NCBI GenBank assembly: GCA_958352855.1
Contig: CATWQE010000018.1
Span: 1 to 47,089, forward strand
Length of the DNA: 47,089 nucleotides
Direction of reading: 5' to 3'
DNA from: an uncultured Bacillota bacterium
Lineage (GTDB): Bacteria > Bacillota > Clostridia > Lachnospirales > Lachnospiraceae
Shown here: one piece after another, positions 30,787 to 38,867 of the stretch
Position numbering within the stretch: position 1 is the first letter of the stretch
How the letters are laid out: each line of letters begins with the position of its first letter
The notes under the pieces: model-generated
The model's input: the letters and a program-made list of their open reading frames with translations, nothing else
Database searches by the model: none
Told to the model about the DNA's origin: nothing
Translations under genes and position numbers: made by a program

Positions 30787-32046
30787 TTAAATCGTATACT
30801 TTGTCCCTCTCCCATTACCGATTGTTCTAATATAATCCTTTTCTTTTAAACTATTGATTAGTCTTAAAACCTTTGCTTTTGTATAGCCTGTACGCTTTAC
30901 AATTTCGCTGCTTGACAGTTGTTCTCCATTTTCCAACGCACTTACTACTTTTTTTTCATCACTTGTTATATTATGATACATATTGGTAATCACAGGTAAC
31001 ACCACACTAATTGTATGTTCCGTAATAGTAAACTTAGGCCTGATTTTTGTATTGCCATAAGCTAGTAAAATACGTCTGATTCCAGTGCCAAATATTTCCA
31101 CATAATGCATCCTGAAGAATACATTTGCTAATATAGGATTTCTCAAACAAGAGATATCACCATTGAGATATTCCTCTGCCGTTATTCCTCTGGGTAATCC
31201 TCCCGGAGATTTTATCTCTATTCTATCTGCAAACATGGATATACGAATATGGGCATTCATACTCCAGTCCCGATGTATCAAAGCATTTGCAATTGCCTCA
31301 CGATAAGCGGTTTCCGGTATCAACTCCACTTTTTTTCGTTCTATTTCAGATATTTCTTCATATTGATAGTACCTTCTTATCATGCTGACCGCTTTATCAT
31401 ATTGTTTTAATATCGATGTTCCTGCTATGGTTTCCCTATCTCTGATTTCATTTATGGAGTTTCCAAACCGAGCCATATCAATTCCAGGAAATTTATTTTC
31501 ATCTGCAAGCAAAGCAGCCGCATGATTGTACTTTTTACCTTTTGTAAAAAGTCCCAGAGTACGTAAAACATCATCTGATGCAACTGTTATATCTAATTTT
31601 TCTATCAGTTTATCACTTAATTCCTTAAATGATAAATCATCTCTTTCACAAGCCAATTCTTCAAAATATAAATTTTTTCCCTCTAAAACAAGCCCTCTTA
31701 ATTCTTCCTGATCTACTTCTATGGATGCTGTATCACTTCTCCTATAGGCTTTTCCTTTATACATATAAGGCTTATATTCTCCTTCTTGAACAATGAGCCT
31801 CACTATCTTTCTTGAATAATCAATATCCAACTTAAAATTGGGTCTTGGAGAAATACTATCATTAATTCTATTTTCTATATCCAGGCAGACCTGATCAGGA
31901 TTATTAATTCCACATATAGAACCGTCATCATTCACTCCAAACCAAACTTCTCCATCACCAAAATTACTATAGGCGCTAACAGTTTTCAAAAATGTATTCG
32001 TAATAGCGCTTTTAAATTCTAAATTTTTTGTTTCTTTCATTCTCAT
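30787..32046 (-). CDS. AlbA_2/Schlafen-domain ATPase-like protein with C-terminal HTH
   Basis: The 419-residue protein has an N-terminal AlbA_2 (Schlafen-type) domain: LEFKSAI, VSAYSNFGDGEVWFGVNDDG and GKAYRR. A central HATPase_c_4 region (YREAIANALIHRDWS, PGGLPRG, FGTGIRRI) and a C-terminal winged helix (SSSEIVKRTGYTKAKVLRLI) follow. This layout is common in bacterial putative transcription regulators annotated as ATP-binding or RecG-like. CGGAGGTGAC precedes the ATG. A 42-bp near-palindrome overlaps its promoter and may be its own operator. It is 34 bp upstream of the response regulator gene. Confidence 0.85.
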   Translation of the reverse strand: MRMKETKNLEFKSAITNTFLKTVSAYSNFGDGEVWFGVNDDGSICGINNPDQVCLDIENRINDSISPRPNFKLDIDYSRKIVRLIVQEGEYKPYMYKGKAYRRSDTASIEVDQEELRGLVLEGKNLYFEELACERDDLSFKELSDKLIEKLDITVASDDVLRTLGLFTKGKKYNHAAALLADENKFPGIDMARFGNSINEIRDRETIAGTSILKQYDKAVSMIRRYYQYEEISEIERKKVELIPETAYREAIANALIHRDWSMNAHIRISMFADRIEIKSPGGLPRGITAEEYLNGDISCLRNPILANVFFRMHYVEIFGTGIRRILLAYGNTKIRPKFTITEHTISVVLPVITNMYHNITSDEKKVVSALENGEQLSSSEIVKRTGYTKAKVLRLINSLKEKDYIRTIGNGRGTKYTI

Positions 32047-32070
32047 GTCACCTCCGTTCAGTTTTATTTA

Positions 32071-32121
32071 TCGTACCATTTTACAAACGCAAATGCAACG
32101 CAAAATTTTACGTTGCATTTG
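32071..32121 (-). promoter_or_regulatory. Promoter overlapping the palindrome, for the AlbA_2-domain gene
   Basis: On the minus strand TTGCAT, a 17-bp spacer and TACGAT read as a usable promoter, with an alternative TTGCGT, 16 bp, TAAATA. Both -35 boxes fall in one arm of the palindrome centred at 32105/32106, so a protein bound there would block RNA polymerase. Confidence 0.5.
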
Positions 32122-32126
32122 CGTTT
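32085..32126. repeat. 42-bp near-perfect palindrome, candidate operator
   Basis: Arms AAACGCAAATGCAACG (32085-32100) and CGTTGCATTTGCGTTT (32111-32126) are perfectly complementary over 16 bp. The 10-bp centre, CAAAATTTTA, is itself palindromic except for the outer C/A pair. There is no T run after it on either strand, so it is not a terminator. It lies between two minus-strand genes and covers the -35 region of the downstream one. Confidence 0.9.
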
Positions 32127-32129
32127 CAT

Positions 32130-32402
32130 TCACAACCCATTTTTGTACATATCATTTATCACTGCCTGTGCCTGCTCCATCTCTTTTTTCCGAATGATTT
32201 CATCCCTGTCACTTAAAATCGCAAGCATCTCATCCACCAAATCTTCTATTCTTGGATCTGTCACCCGATACAAATATCCCAGCATCCTGGTGGCAGTGTA
32301 ATCGGTATTCATATTTTTATAAGCAATTTCCGCACAAAATTCTTTTGGATATCCCTTACTCAGTAAATGTTTATATAATTCTTCGGTTCTCTCTGACGCC
32401 AT
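32130..32402 (-). CDS. Small hypothetical protein upstream of the AlbA_2-domain gene
   Basis: This 90-residue, charged, probably helical protein is not recognised. It begins MASERTEELYKHLLSKGYP and has no signal or membrane segment. The ATG at 32400-32402 has AGAAAGGAGAAATT upstream; the open frame starts eight codons earlier. Its stop lies 3 bp from the palindrome. It may be a partner of the AlbA_2-domain protein, judging only from position. Confidence 0.65.
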   Translation of the reverse strand: MASERTEELYKHLLSKGYPKEFCAEIAYKNMNTDYTATRMLGYLYRVTDPRIEDLVDEMLAILSDRDEIIRKKEMEQAQAVINDMYKNGL

Positions 32403-32462
32403 AATTTCTCCTTTCTTTCTCATCATAGAAAAAATTATAACACAAACACAGACAACATATGA

Positions 32463-32603
32463 TTATTTTTTTGTTCTTTTAGGTATCATGGCCTGGAAAT
32501 CAAGCCAATGTGAAGTGTGAAAGAATTTGAGAAACATCGTAAATATGAGGTATATCAGAAATAATGCAAATAGAAACACATGCGGAAAGCCAAGATAGTT
32601 CAT
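32463..32603 (-). CDS. Possible 46-residue single-helix membrane peptide
   Basis: A short open frame in a 245-bp gap encodes MNYLGFPHVFLFALFLIYL at the start, a strongly hydrophobic helix to about residue 28, then a polar tail ending in the basic PKRTKK. The helix-plus-basic-tail layout is typical of small membrane peptides. Against it, the nearest AAGGAA lies about 16 bp before the ATG, so translation is doubtful. It could be chance. Confidence 0.3.
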   Translation of the reverse strand: MNYLGFPHVFLFALFLIYLIFTMFLKFFHTSHWLDFQAMIPKRTKK

Positions 32604-32647
32604 AATACATAGAATAAATTCCTTTTTTCAGACCATCATCCATAGGT

Positions 32648-32944
32648 TCAGTCCTTTAAAAAAGCATTTGCAACATCCTGAAGCTGTCCACAGGTATTCA
32701 GATAAGAACATTCAGATATGTGTTTTGTCAACCATGCATTATCCTTCACCATAAACAATGCGCCCCAAAGTTTCACAAATCCATCTTCATTTTCAGCAAC
32801 CTGATAAACACGTTTATTTCCCTGATTCATCGTACATGTAAGCTTCCATTTCGAAAAAATCTCATCTGTTGTCTGGTACAACATACCAATATCCTTTGTA
32901 TCCATATCTTTTGTATCAAAATACATCTCAAGATTATAAATCAT
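32648..32944 (-). CDS. Small hypothetical protein
   Basis: This 98-residue protein is not recognised. It appears as one compact alpha/beta domain with IYNLEMYFDT at the start, a central MNQGNKRVYQVAENEDGFVK and a C-terminal ECSYLNTCGQLQDVANAFL. There is no membrane segment. AAGGAGG lies about 11 bp before the ATG. It lies alone between the uracil-type permease terminator and a gap of about 45 bp to the possible small peptide. Confidence 0.55.
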   Translation of the reverse strand: MIYNLEMYFDTKDMDTKDIGMLYQTTDEIFSKWKLTCTMNQGNKRVYQVAENEDGFVKLWGALFMVKDNAWLTKHISECSYLNTCGQLQDVANAFLKD

Positions 32945-33047
32945 AGTAATTGCAGCCTCCTTAGATGATCATATGTTGCCTGTATAATCAATGATACAAT
33001 GTCGCATCAGAATGTGCAAGATATTTTCTTGAAATCCATACTACTAC

Positions 33048-33083
33048 AAAAGATACTGCCCCTTCCGGTAACAGTATCTTTTT
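33048..33083 (-). terminator. Terminator of the uracil-type permease gene
   Basis: AAAGATACTG pairs with CAGTATCTTT around a 13-nt loop, followed by T4 on the minus strand, 11 bp after the permease stop. Confidence 0.8.
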
Positions 33084-33094
33084 CTTGTTTTTCC

Positions 33095-34357
33095 TTATGC
33101 ACTTTCCTTATCATTGGTAAGATTCAATTTGTCCAGCACGTAAAAAATCAGGCTGAGAAGCATTCCCACAATACATGCCAGAACCATTCCTGTCAGCTCA
33201 ATCTCTCCGAATTTTACAGAAATTCCAGACAAGCCTGTTACAAAAATCACAGAGGTCAGAGCCAGATTGCGGCTGCGTCCGTAGTCTACCTTGCTGTCCA
33301 CCAGAATACGGATACCGGAAGTTCCAATCATACCATACAGTAAGAAGGAAATTCCTCCGATAACAGGCCCTGGAATGGTATTAATTAACGCGGTCAGCTT
33401 ACCGATAAAAGAACAGATAATAGACAGCACTGCCGCACCTCCAATAACATACACGCTATATACCCTCGTCATGGCCATAACACCAATGTTTTCTCCATAA
33501 GTTGTAGTTGGCACAGAACCAATAAAACCGGAAATCATGGTAGAAAAATTGTCCGCAAACAAAGAGCGATGCAGCCCTGGGTCTTTAATCAGATTTCTTC
33601 CCACAATTTTCCCTGTAACAATCTGATGTCCAATATGCTCAGATGCAATTACCAGGATAACCGGAAGAATAATTAAGATTGCCTGAATATTAAACTTAGG
33701 TGTTGAAAAATTCGGCAGGGAAAACAGAGGCGCTTCTGCCACTGCCTGAAAATCTACAATGTCACATGCAATGGCTGCAATATATCCGCAGATAATGGCA
33801 ATCAGAATAGGAATTACAGATAAAAACTTCCGAAATACCACTGAGCCAAACACTGCCACACCTAAGGTCACCATAAATACAATAACATTCTCAGGAACCA
33901 GCACTTCATCCAACATCCCTGCGTTATTGGCTGCTGTACCGGACAATTCCAGTCCAATCAAAGCCACCACCGGACCCATAGCAGCCGGAGGAAGCACCAC
34001 ATCAATCCAGTCTGATCCGAACTTATAAATAAGCAGGGAAAGAATACATCCAAAAAATCCTACTGCTACAAAGCCTCCCAGGGCATATTCATAGCCAAAT
34101 TTGCTGATTACAATACTTGCCGGGGCAATAAAGGCAAAGCTGGAACCAAGGTAGGCCGGAGCCTTTCCCTTTGTAATCAGAATAAACAATATGGTTCCCA
34201 CACCATTCATAAATAACACGATTGCCGGATTAATGCCAAACAAAAAGGGTACCAGCACAGATGCGCCAAACATGGCAAACATATGCTGAATACTGAGGGG
34301 AATTAAAAGCTTTGGCGGTACTTTTTCTTCCACCTGGATAATTTTACGATTTTCCAC
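33095..34357 (-). CDS. Uracil/xanthine permease (NCS2 family)
   Basis: This 420-residue NCS2 transporter imports a nucleobase with H+, most likely uracil. It has about fourteen membrane helices, with LIPLSIQHMFAMFGASVLVP at the start, the substrate-site region ILPVILVIASEHIGHQIVTG (helix 8), and TTTYGENIGVMAMTRVYS (helix 10). The HIGH segment before that is typical of UraA-like members. The start is GTG 34355-34357 with AGAAGGAGAAAAAAC upstream; the open frame extends 21 codons further without a site. No PyrR-binding loop or riboswitch was recognised in the 134-bp gap upstream. Confidence 0.88.
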   Translation of the reverse strand: MENRKIIQVEEKVPPKLLIPLSIQHMFAMFGASVLVPFLFGINPAIVLFMNGVGTILFILITKGKAPAYLGSSFAFIAPASIVISKFGYEYALGGFVAVGFFGCILSLLIYKFGSDWIDVVLPPAAMGPVVALIGLELSGTAANNAGMLDEVLVPENVIVFMVTLGVAVFGSVVFRKFLSVIPILIAIICGYIAAIACDIVDFQAVAEAPLFSLPNFSTPKFNIQAILIILPVILVIASEHIGHQIVTGKIVGRNLIKDPGLHRSLFADNFSTMISGFIGSVPTTTYGENIGVMAMTRVYSVYVIGGAAVLSIICSFIGKLTALINTIPGPVIGGISFLLYGMIGTSGIRILVDSKVDYGRSRNLALTSVIFVTGLSGISVKFGEIELTGMVLACIVGMLLSLIFYVLDKLNLTNDKESA

Positions 34358-34491
34358 TGTTTTTTCTCCTTCTCTTAAGTTTCTGGCCTTCTTCAGACCA
34401 TTCGTCTTATAGTAGCACAAAAAACAGGAAAATGCTACGCATTTTTATCCTATCCTTGAAACTTTTCCTCCGTTGCCCCCGCCATTTTGTG

Positions 34492-35949
34492 TCACCACTT
34501 TACATCACCAAGTAATGTATCCAGGATTGCCGGATCTTTGCTCAGCTTCATTTCCTGTCCCTCTTGCACAGATTCTTCTGCCTCACACTCTAACAAATAC
34601 TTTCCTTCAATAGAAGTCCAGGTTATATATCTGATTTTCTGAAGATGATAGTTGGGATAAGTTTCATAAATCATCATATAATTTACTTCCAGATCACCTA
34701 CCTGACGTGTCTGCACACCACTGCTTTCCATGGTTCCTCCTTGTTCCTGAGTCAGTTCTTTCGCTGTATTTTCTGACATCAGGGCAGACTCCTTCTGGGT
34801 TTCTGCCATGGTAGGATATTCTCTCAGGGACTCCATATCATAATACACAGTAATATCATCTGCCCCTGTTTCATCAAAGGTCTCAAACACGATTCTTCCT
34901 GTACTGGATTCATATTCCTCATCCCACACATACTCTTTTGGCAGACGTATCTTGAGTCCTTTTGGTTCCTCTTCACATGTCAGCGGAACATATCCAGCCT
35001 TTAAATCCTCCTCGTCCTGCCTTGCCTTCTGTTGTATTCTCTCCTCTGCATTAGACCAAGTATCTTCCAGAACCGTATCATAAGCAAGCGTGTACGGCCC
35101 CTGCTCCATGCTCTTTAGTTCCTCATAAATATCCCATCTCTCCTGGCTGTCATAATCTGTTGGCAATTCCTTTTTCCAAAAAGAATATCCATATAAATAA
35201 CTCTCTGCCACACCTTCCCAACTGTCATAGGTTGCCTGAAGCTTCCTGGCAATCGGCAGAGACATATCCAGACATTCCTGTAGATTAATATATTCTGCCT
35301 GATAACAGTCTCCTAAAATCTGCAGTGCCCTGCTATAATCCCAACCATCAATTCCAGCTTCTCCATATTTTTCATAGGCTTCATACGCAGTTTCATATCT
35401 GGGCCGGTTTTCATCATCTGGAATCTTCTTCATTGCCTCTTCTTTTGGCAGTTCCAGAAGCTTTTTATCTTTCATTTCTTTTATTACCTTGCGGTATTCT
35501 TCTCTATGTCCATGATTCACCAGCTTTTCTACTGTTTTTTCCACTTCATCTCTTCCCAGGATTCCCCATCCGTCTGCCAGCGCAATCTTGACAGAGTCCT
35601 GATACCATTCTTTATCCTCTCCTGCCAGTCCTCCGACTACGTCCAGACGTTTATCATTATATTGAGAATAAATAGCATAAGCAGAACACATCCAGTAAAT
35701 GGTATCACTTTCCACATCTGTTTCTTCAAAAGCAGACGGTTCGTAATCTTCTTTCAGATTTTCTACTTTTACCTCTTTCTCTTTACCCTCTTCCTTTTTT
35801 TCTTCTTTTTGTTCCTCCTGCTTTGACTCCTGTGCTTTTTGTGATGCCTGGCTGCTTCCACAAGCGCTTAAGAACAGGCTCTCTACCGTAATCACTGTTA
35901 CTGCACAGAAAATCTTCCCTCTTTTTTTATATTTTATAAGTTTCCCCAC
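34492..35949 (-). CDS. Hypothetical lipoprotein with charged linker
   Basis: The 485-residue protein has a lipoprotein signal with the lipobox LSAC (Cys30). A low-complexity Gln/Glu/Lys/Ser stretch (about residues 31-65) should act as a flexible spacer from the membrane. A Tyr- and Glu-rich domain with an internal DUF1266-like pattern (WMCSAYAIYSQYNDKRLDVV, then AYEAYEKYGEAGIDGWDYSRALQI, each written here within family limits) follows, then a C-terminal beta-rich domain. The GTG at 35947-35949 has GGAGG 8 bp upstream and is chosen over an ATG five codons earlier that overlaps that site. Function is unknown; the DUF1266 resemblance is tentative. Confidence 0.75.
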   Translation of the reverse strand: MGKLIKYKKRGKIFCAVTVITVESLFLSACGSSQASQKAQESKQEEQKEEKKEEGKEKEVKVENLKEDYEPSAFEETDVESDTIYWMCSAYAIYSQYNDKRLDVVGGLAGEDKEWYQDSVKIALADGWGILGRDEVEKTVEKLVNHGHREEYRKVIKEMKDKKLLELPKEEAMKKIPDDENRPRYETAYEAYEKYGEAGIDGWDYSRALQILGDCYQAEYINLQECLDMSLPIARKLQATYDSWEGVAESYLYGYSFWKKELPTDYDSQERWDIYEELKSMEQGPYTLAYDTVLEDTWSNAEERIQQKARQDEEDLKAGYVPLTCEEEPKGLKIRLPKEYVWDEEYESSTGRIVFETFDETGADDITVYYDMESLREYPTMAETQKESALMSENTAKELTQEQGGTMESSGVQTRQVGDLEVNYMMIYETYPNYHLQKIRYITWTSIEGKYLLECEAEESVQEGQEMKLSKDPAILDTLLGDVKW

Positions 35950-36032
35950 TTTCTGTACCTCCATCCTGTATTTTTTTGGTATTGTACCACAATTATCTTT
36001 CCTATGCCACCGATTTTTCCTTAAAAAATCAA

Positions 36033-36095
36033 CAAAAAAACTGTTGCAAAAACTACAATCTCATGCTCTTTTGACAGCAGTTTTTACAACAGTTT
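36033..36095 (-). terminator. Terminator of uxaC
   Basis: ACTGTTG and AAAAACT pair with AGTTTTT and CAACAGT over about 16 bp around a 25-nt loop, followed by T7 on the minus strand, 20 bp after the uxaC stop. Confidence 0.8.
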
Positions 36096-36115
36096 ATTTC
36101 TGTTTCTTACTTTTT

Positions 36116-37531
36116 CTATTTTGTCTCTAAATCAAATCCAAAGTAACGGACAGCATTGTTATAAGAGATTCCCTTCACAATTTTCTCCAGATTCTTCATA
36201 TCCTTTGGATATTCTCCGTTTTCTACCCAGCCGCCAATAAGCTCACACAGGATTCGGCGGAAATATTCATGTCTTGGATAAGACAGAAAGCTTCTGGAAT
36301 CTGTGAGCATACCAATGAAGTTGCCCAGAAGTCCCAGATTTGCCAGGGAAGTCATCTGTTTCATCATGCCGGTTTTATTGTCATTAAACCACCATGCAGA
36401 GCCCTGCTGAATTTTTCCAATGGCATCACTGTTCTGGAAGCAGCCTAAAACAGTTCCGATTAACTCATCATCCCCGGGATTTAAGCTGTAGAGAATAGTT
36501 TTCGGCAGATTTTTGGCCTCGTTGACTGCATTTAAGAAATCAGTCAGCTCTGCGCCAGGAGTATAATTGCTCATGCAGTCAAAGCCTGTGTCCGGACCGA
36601 TTTTGGCATACATCGCTTTATTATTGTCTCTCTTACATCCGTAGTGAAGCTGCATTACCCAGTTCATTTCTTCATACTTTCCTGCCACGAACAGCATGAA
36701 CGCTGTTTTGAACTTTGCTGCTGCTTCTTTGGACACTTCTTTTCCTGCCAGACGGTCTGCAAAAATACGTTCCACTTCTTCTTCAGCAGCAGGGGCATAC
36801 ATCACATAGTCCAGACCATGGTCGGAAATACAGCAGCCCATGGCGTCAAAATATTCCATTCTTTTTGCAATGGCTTCCTTTAAATCTGCAAAGGTTTTGA
36901 TTTCCATGCCGGACGCCTGGGAAAGCTTTGCCAGATATTCTACATAATCTGGTTTTTCCAGGTTCATTGCTTTGTCTGGTCTCCATGCAGGAAGCACCTG
37001 TACATCAAAGGTCTCATCCTCTTTGATGATTTTGTGCCATTTCAAATCATCCACCGGATCATCTGTAGTACACAGCAAGGTCACATTGGACTGCTTAATC
37101 AGATTTCTGGCGCTCATAGATGGCTCCTGCAGCTTTTTGTTACAGAGATTCCACACTTCTTCTGCTGTCTCACTGTTCAGCACCCCATAATATCCGAAGT
37201 ATCTCTGCAGCTCCAGATGACTCCAGTGAAACAGTGGATTTCCAATGGCTTTTTCCAGAGTTTCTGCCCACTTCTGGAATTTTTCCCGATCCGGCGCATC
37301 TCCTGTAATATAATATTCTTCAATGCCATTGGAACGCATCTGGCGCCATTTGTAATGGTCTCCCCCCAGCCAGACCTGTGTAATGTTTTCAAACTGTCTG
37401 TCCTCTGCGATTTCCTGTGGGTTAATGTGGCAATGATAGTCCAGAACAGGAACCTGAGATGCAAATTCATGGTATAATTCCTGTGCGGTCTGGGTGCTTA
37501 ATAAAAAATCCTTGTCCATAAATGCTTTCAT
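36116..37531 (-). CDS. uxaC: Glucuronate (uronate) isomerase
   Basis: UxaC converts D-glucuronate to D-fructuronate and D-galacturonate to D-tagaturonate, the first step of hexuronate use. The 471-residue protein shows PVLDYHCHINPQEIAEDR (metal-binding His residues), HWSHLELQRYFGY, CTTDDPVDDL, PAWRPDKAMN, and the C-terminal LTDSRSFLSYPRHEYFRRI, all typical. The ATG at 37529-37531 has AAGGAGG upstream. It follows a LacI-type regulator gene by 24 bp. No other hexuronate genes are in the window. Confidence 0.95.
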   Translation of the reverse strand: MKAFMDKDFLLSTQTAQELYHEFASQVPVLDYHCHINPQEIAEDRQFENITQVWLGGDHYKWRQMRSNGIEEYYITGDAPDREKFQKWAETLEKAIGNPLFHWSHLELQRYFGYYGVLNSETAEEVWNLCNKKLQEPSMSARNLIKQSNVTLLCTTDDPVDDLKWHKIIKEDETFDVQVLPAWRPDKAMNLEKPDYVEYLAKLSQASGMEIKTFADLKEAIAKRMEYFDAMGCCISDHGLDYVMYAPAAEEEVERIFADRLAGKEVSKEAAAKFKTAFMLFVAGKYEEMNWVMQLHYGCKRDNNKAMYAKIGPDTGFDCMSNYTPGAELTDFLNAVNEAKNLPKTILYSLNPGDDELIGTVLGCFQNSDAIGKIQQGSAWWFNDNKTGMMKQMTSLANLGLLGNFIGMLTDSRSFLSYPRHEYFRRILCELIGGWVENGEYPKDMKNLEKIVKGISYNNAVRYFGFDLETK

Positions 37532-37555
37532 AATGAACAACCTCCTTATAAAAAA

Positions 37556-38560
37556 TTAAAAATCTGTTGTTTTCCGTTTTATCAGGTGACATGGCACTAC
37601 TGTTTTATGTTGTATGGTATGACCTTCTAAAACCTTCATCATATTATCTACTGTTTTTTTGCAAATCAATTCGCCCTGACTGTCAATAGAAGACAATTCC
37701 GGCTCACAGCAGACAGCTAGTTCAGAGTCATTAAAACCTATGATATTCATCTCATCCGGTACAAAAATCTCCTGCATCACAGCATATTTCAACGCCCCTG
37801 CTGCCAGCCCGTCATCTGTAGTCACTACAGCATCAAATTTCCTGGAAACTTCCTGGAACAGCTTGTCCCTTACTTTTAAAATCTTATTCTCCACAAAAAC
37901 TTCCAGTTCTTCACAAATCAAAAGTCCATGATCTCTTAATGCTTCTTCATATCCTCTTTTTTTCTCCCGGGCGCTGTAAGAATAAGAATTATAAAGAAAT
38001 AAAATTTGTTTCCTTCCTGATGCAATCAACTTCGACACAGTATCATAAGTAATCTGATAGACATCCGAAAGCACACAATAAATAGTTGGACACCGGACAT
38101 AACCATTAATCAAAAATACCGGAACCTGCTGCGCCGCTTCTTTTAAATAGGCGATATCGCCGGGCATTCCATCTCCAACATAATTAGATCCTACTAAAAC
38201 CAGAGCGTCAATCCTTTTCTGCAAAATCCTCTGCACTGCACAAACCTTGTCCTGATGTTCATAGCCGCTGCAATATAGAATACAGTCATACCCATATTCT
38301 CCCAGACTTTTCTCCAGATATGCAACTGCACATGCCATATAGGTATCCGACACATCTGGACATACAATTCCTACTGTGTTCATGGAATTTAACCCCAGTC
38401 CCCTGGCAAATACATTGGGAGTATAATTCTGTTCTTCCATAACAGCCCGTACCTTTGCTTTTGTCCGTTCACTCACCTTTGGGCTGTCATTGACAACCCT
38501 GGAGACGGTGGCAATAGAAACACCTGCCAGTTTTGCAATATCATAAATATTCATAGGCAT
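37556..38560 (-). CDS. LacI-family transcriptional regulator next to uxaC
   Basis: The 334-residue regulator has a LacI helix-turn-helix at residues 3-25 (IYDIAKLAGVSIATVSRVVN), a hinge and a periplasmic-binding-protein-like effector domain from about residue 60. The ATG at 38558-38560 has AGAGGAAGCG upstream. An operator-like palindrome lies 16 bp before the start, so autoregulation is likely. Position directly before uxaC suggests control of hexuronate use with a uronate or keto-acid as effector. Confidence 0.9.
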   Translation of the reverse strand: MPMNIYDIAKLAGVSIATVSRVVNDSPKVSERTKAKVRAVMEEQNYTPNVFARGLGLNSMNTVGIVCPDVSDTYMACAVAYLEKSLGEYGYDCILYCSGYEHQDKVCAVQRILQKRIDALVLVGSNYVGDGMPGDIAYLKEAAQQVPVFLINGYVRCPTIYCVLSDVYQITYDTVSKLIASGRKQILFLYNSYSYSAREKKRGYEEALRDHGLLICEELEVFVENKILKVRDKLFQEVSRKFDAVVTTDDGLAAGALKYAVMQEIFVPDEMNIIGFNDSELAVCCEPELSSIDSQGELICKKTVDNMMKVLEGHTIQHKTVVPCHLIKRKTTDF

Positions 38561-38576
38561 CTTTTCGCTTCCTCTC

Positions 38577-38598
38577 AAAATGTAAGCACTTACATTTT
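38577..38598. promoter_or_regulatory. Operator-like palindrome of the LacI-type regulator
   Basis: AAAATGTAAG and CTTACATTTT are perfect 10-bp arms around CA. The core TGTAAGCACTTACA matches the cre/LacI-operator pattern except for A in place of G at the centre. It sits before the regulator gene, so it may bind that protein, CcpA, or both. Confidence 0.75.
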
Positions 38599-38660
38599 CA
38601 TTTTTTATTATACACGTTTTTCAGGATTTTGCCAAATCTTTTTTTACTTTTTTATACAGC

Positions 38661-38690
38661 AAAAAACCCTTGAAAAAATCAAGGGTTTTT
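38661..38690 (-). terminator. Terminator of tRNA-Thr
   Basis: AAAAACCCTTGA and TCAAGGGTTTTT pair over 12 bp around a 6-nt loop with T6 on the minus strand, about 5 bp after the tRNA. It lies between the tRNA and the LacI-type gene. Confidence 0.9.
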
Positions 38691-38694
38691 CACA

Positions 38695-38767
38695 AGCTGC
38701 CTAGCGGATTTGAACCGCCGACCTCCGCCTTACCAAGGCGACGCTCTACCAACTGAGCCAAGGCAGC
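38695..38767 (-). tRNA. tRNA-Thr (anticodon GGT)
   Basis: The minus strand folds as acceptor GCTGCCT/AGGCAGC, D arm GCTC-AGTTGGTA-GAGC, anticodon arm TCGCC-TTGGTAA-GGCGG with anticodon GGT, and T arm GGCGG-TTCAAAT-CCGCT. Length is 73 nt including a discriminator T. The 3' CCA is not encoded and must be added. Confidence 0.95.
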
Positions 38768-38797
38768 ATATTTATTATTTCCGTCTCACAAGTATGT

Positions 38798-38826
38798 ATT
38801 CTATCAAAAAATATTCCTAATGTCAA
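38798..38826 (-). promoter_or_regulatory. Promoter of tRNA-Thr
   Basis: TTGACA (38821-38826), 17 bp, TAGAAT (38798-38803) on the minus strand, 31 bp before the tRNA. Near-consensus and correctly spaced. Confidence 0.9.
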
Positions 38827-38867
38827 CTGTTTTTTCATTTTTTTGTAATTCCTTTCTTCTTTGCTTA

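Noticed and set aside
32085..32126. The long palindrome as an intrinsic terminator of the 90-residue protein gene
   Set aside because: The stem is strong, but the bases after it on the minus strand are GTAAAATGG, not a T run, and a promoter follows directly.
34358..34491. A pyrimidine-sensing leader (PyrR or riboswitch) before the uracil-type permease
   Set aside because: No PyrR-binding loop consensus or known aptamer could be found; only a short 7-bp hairpin of weak terminator type is seen.
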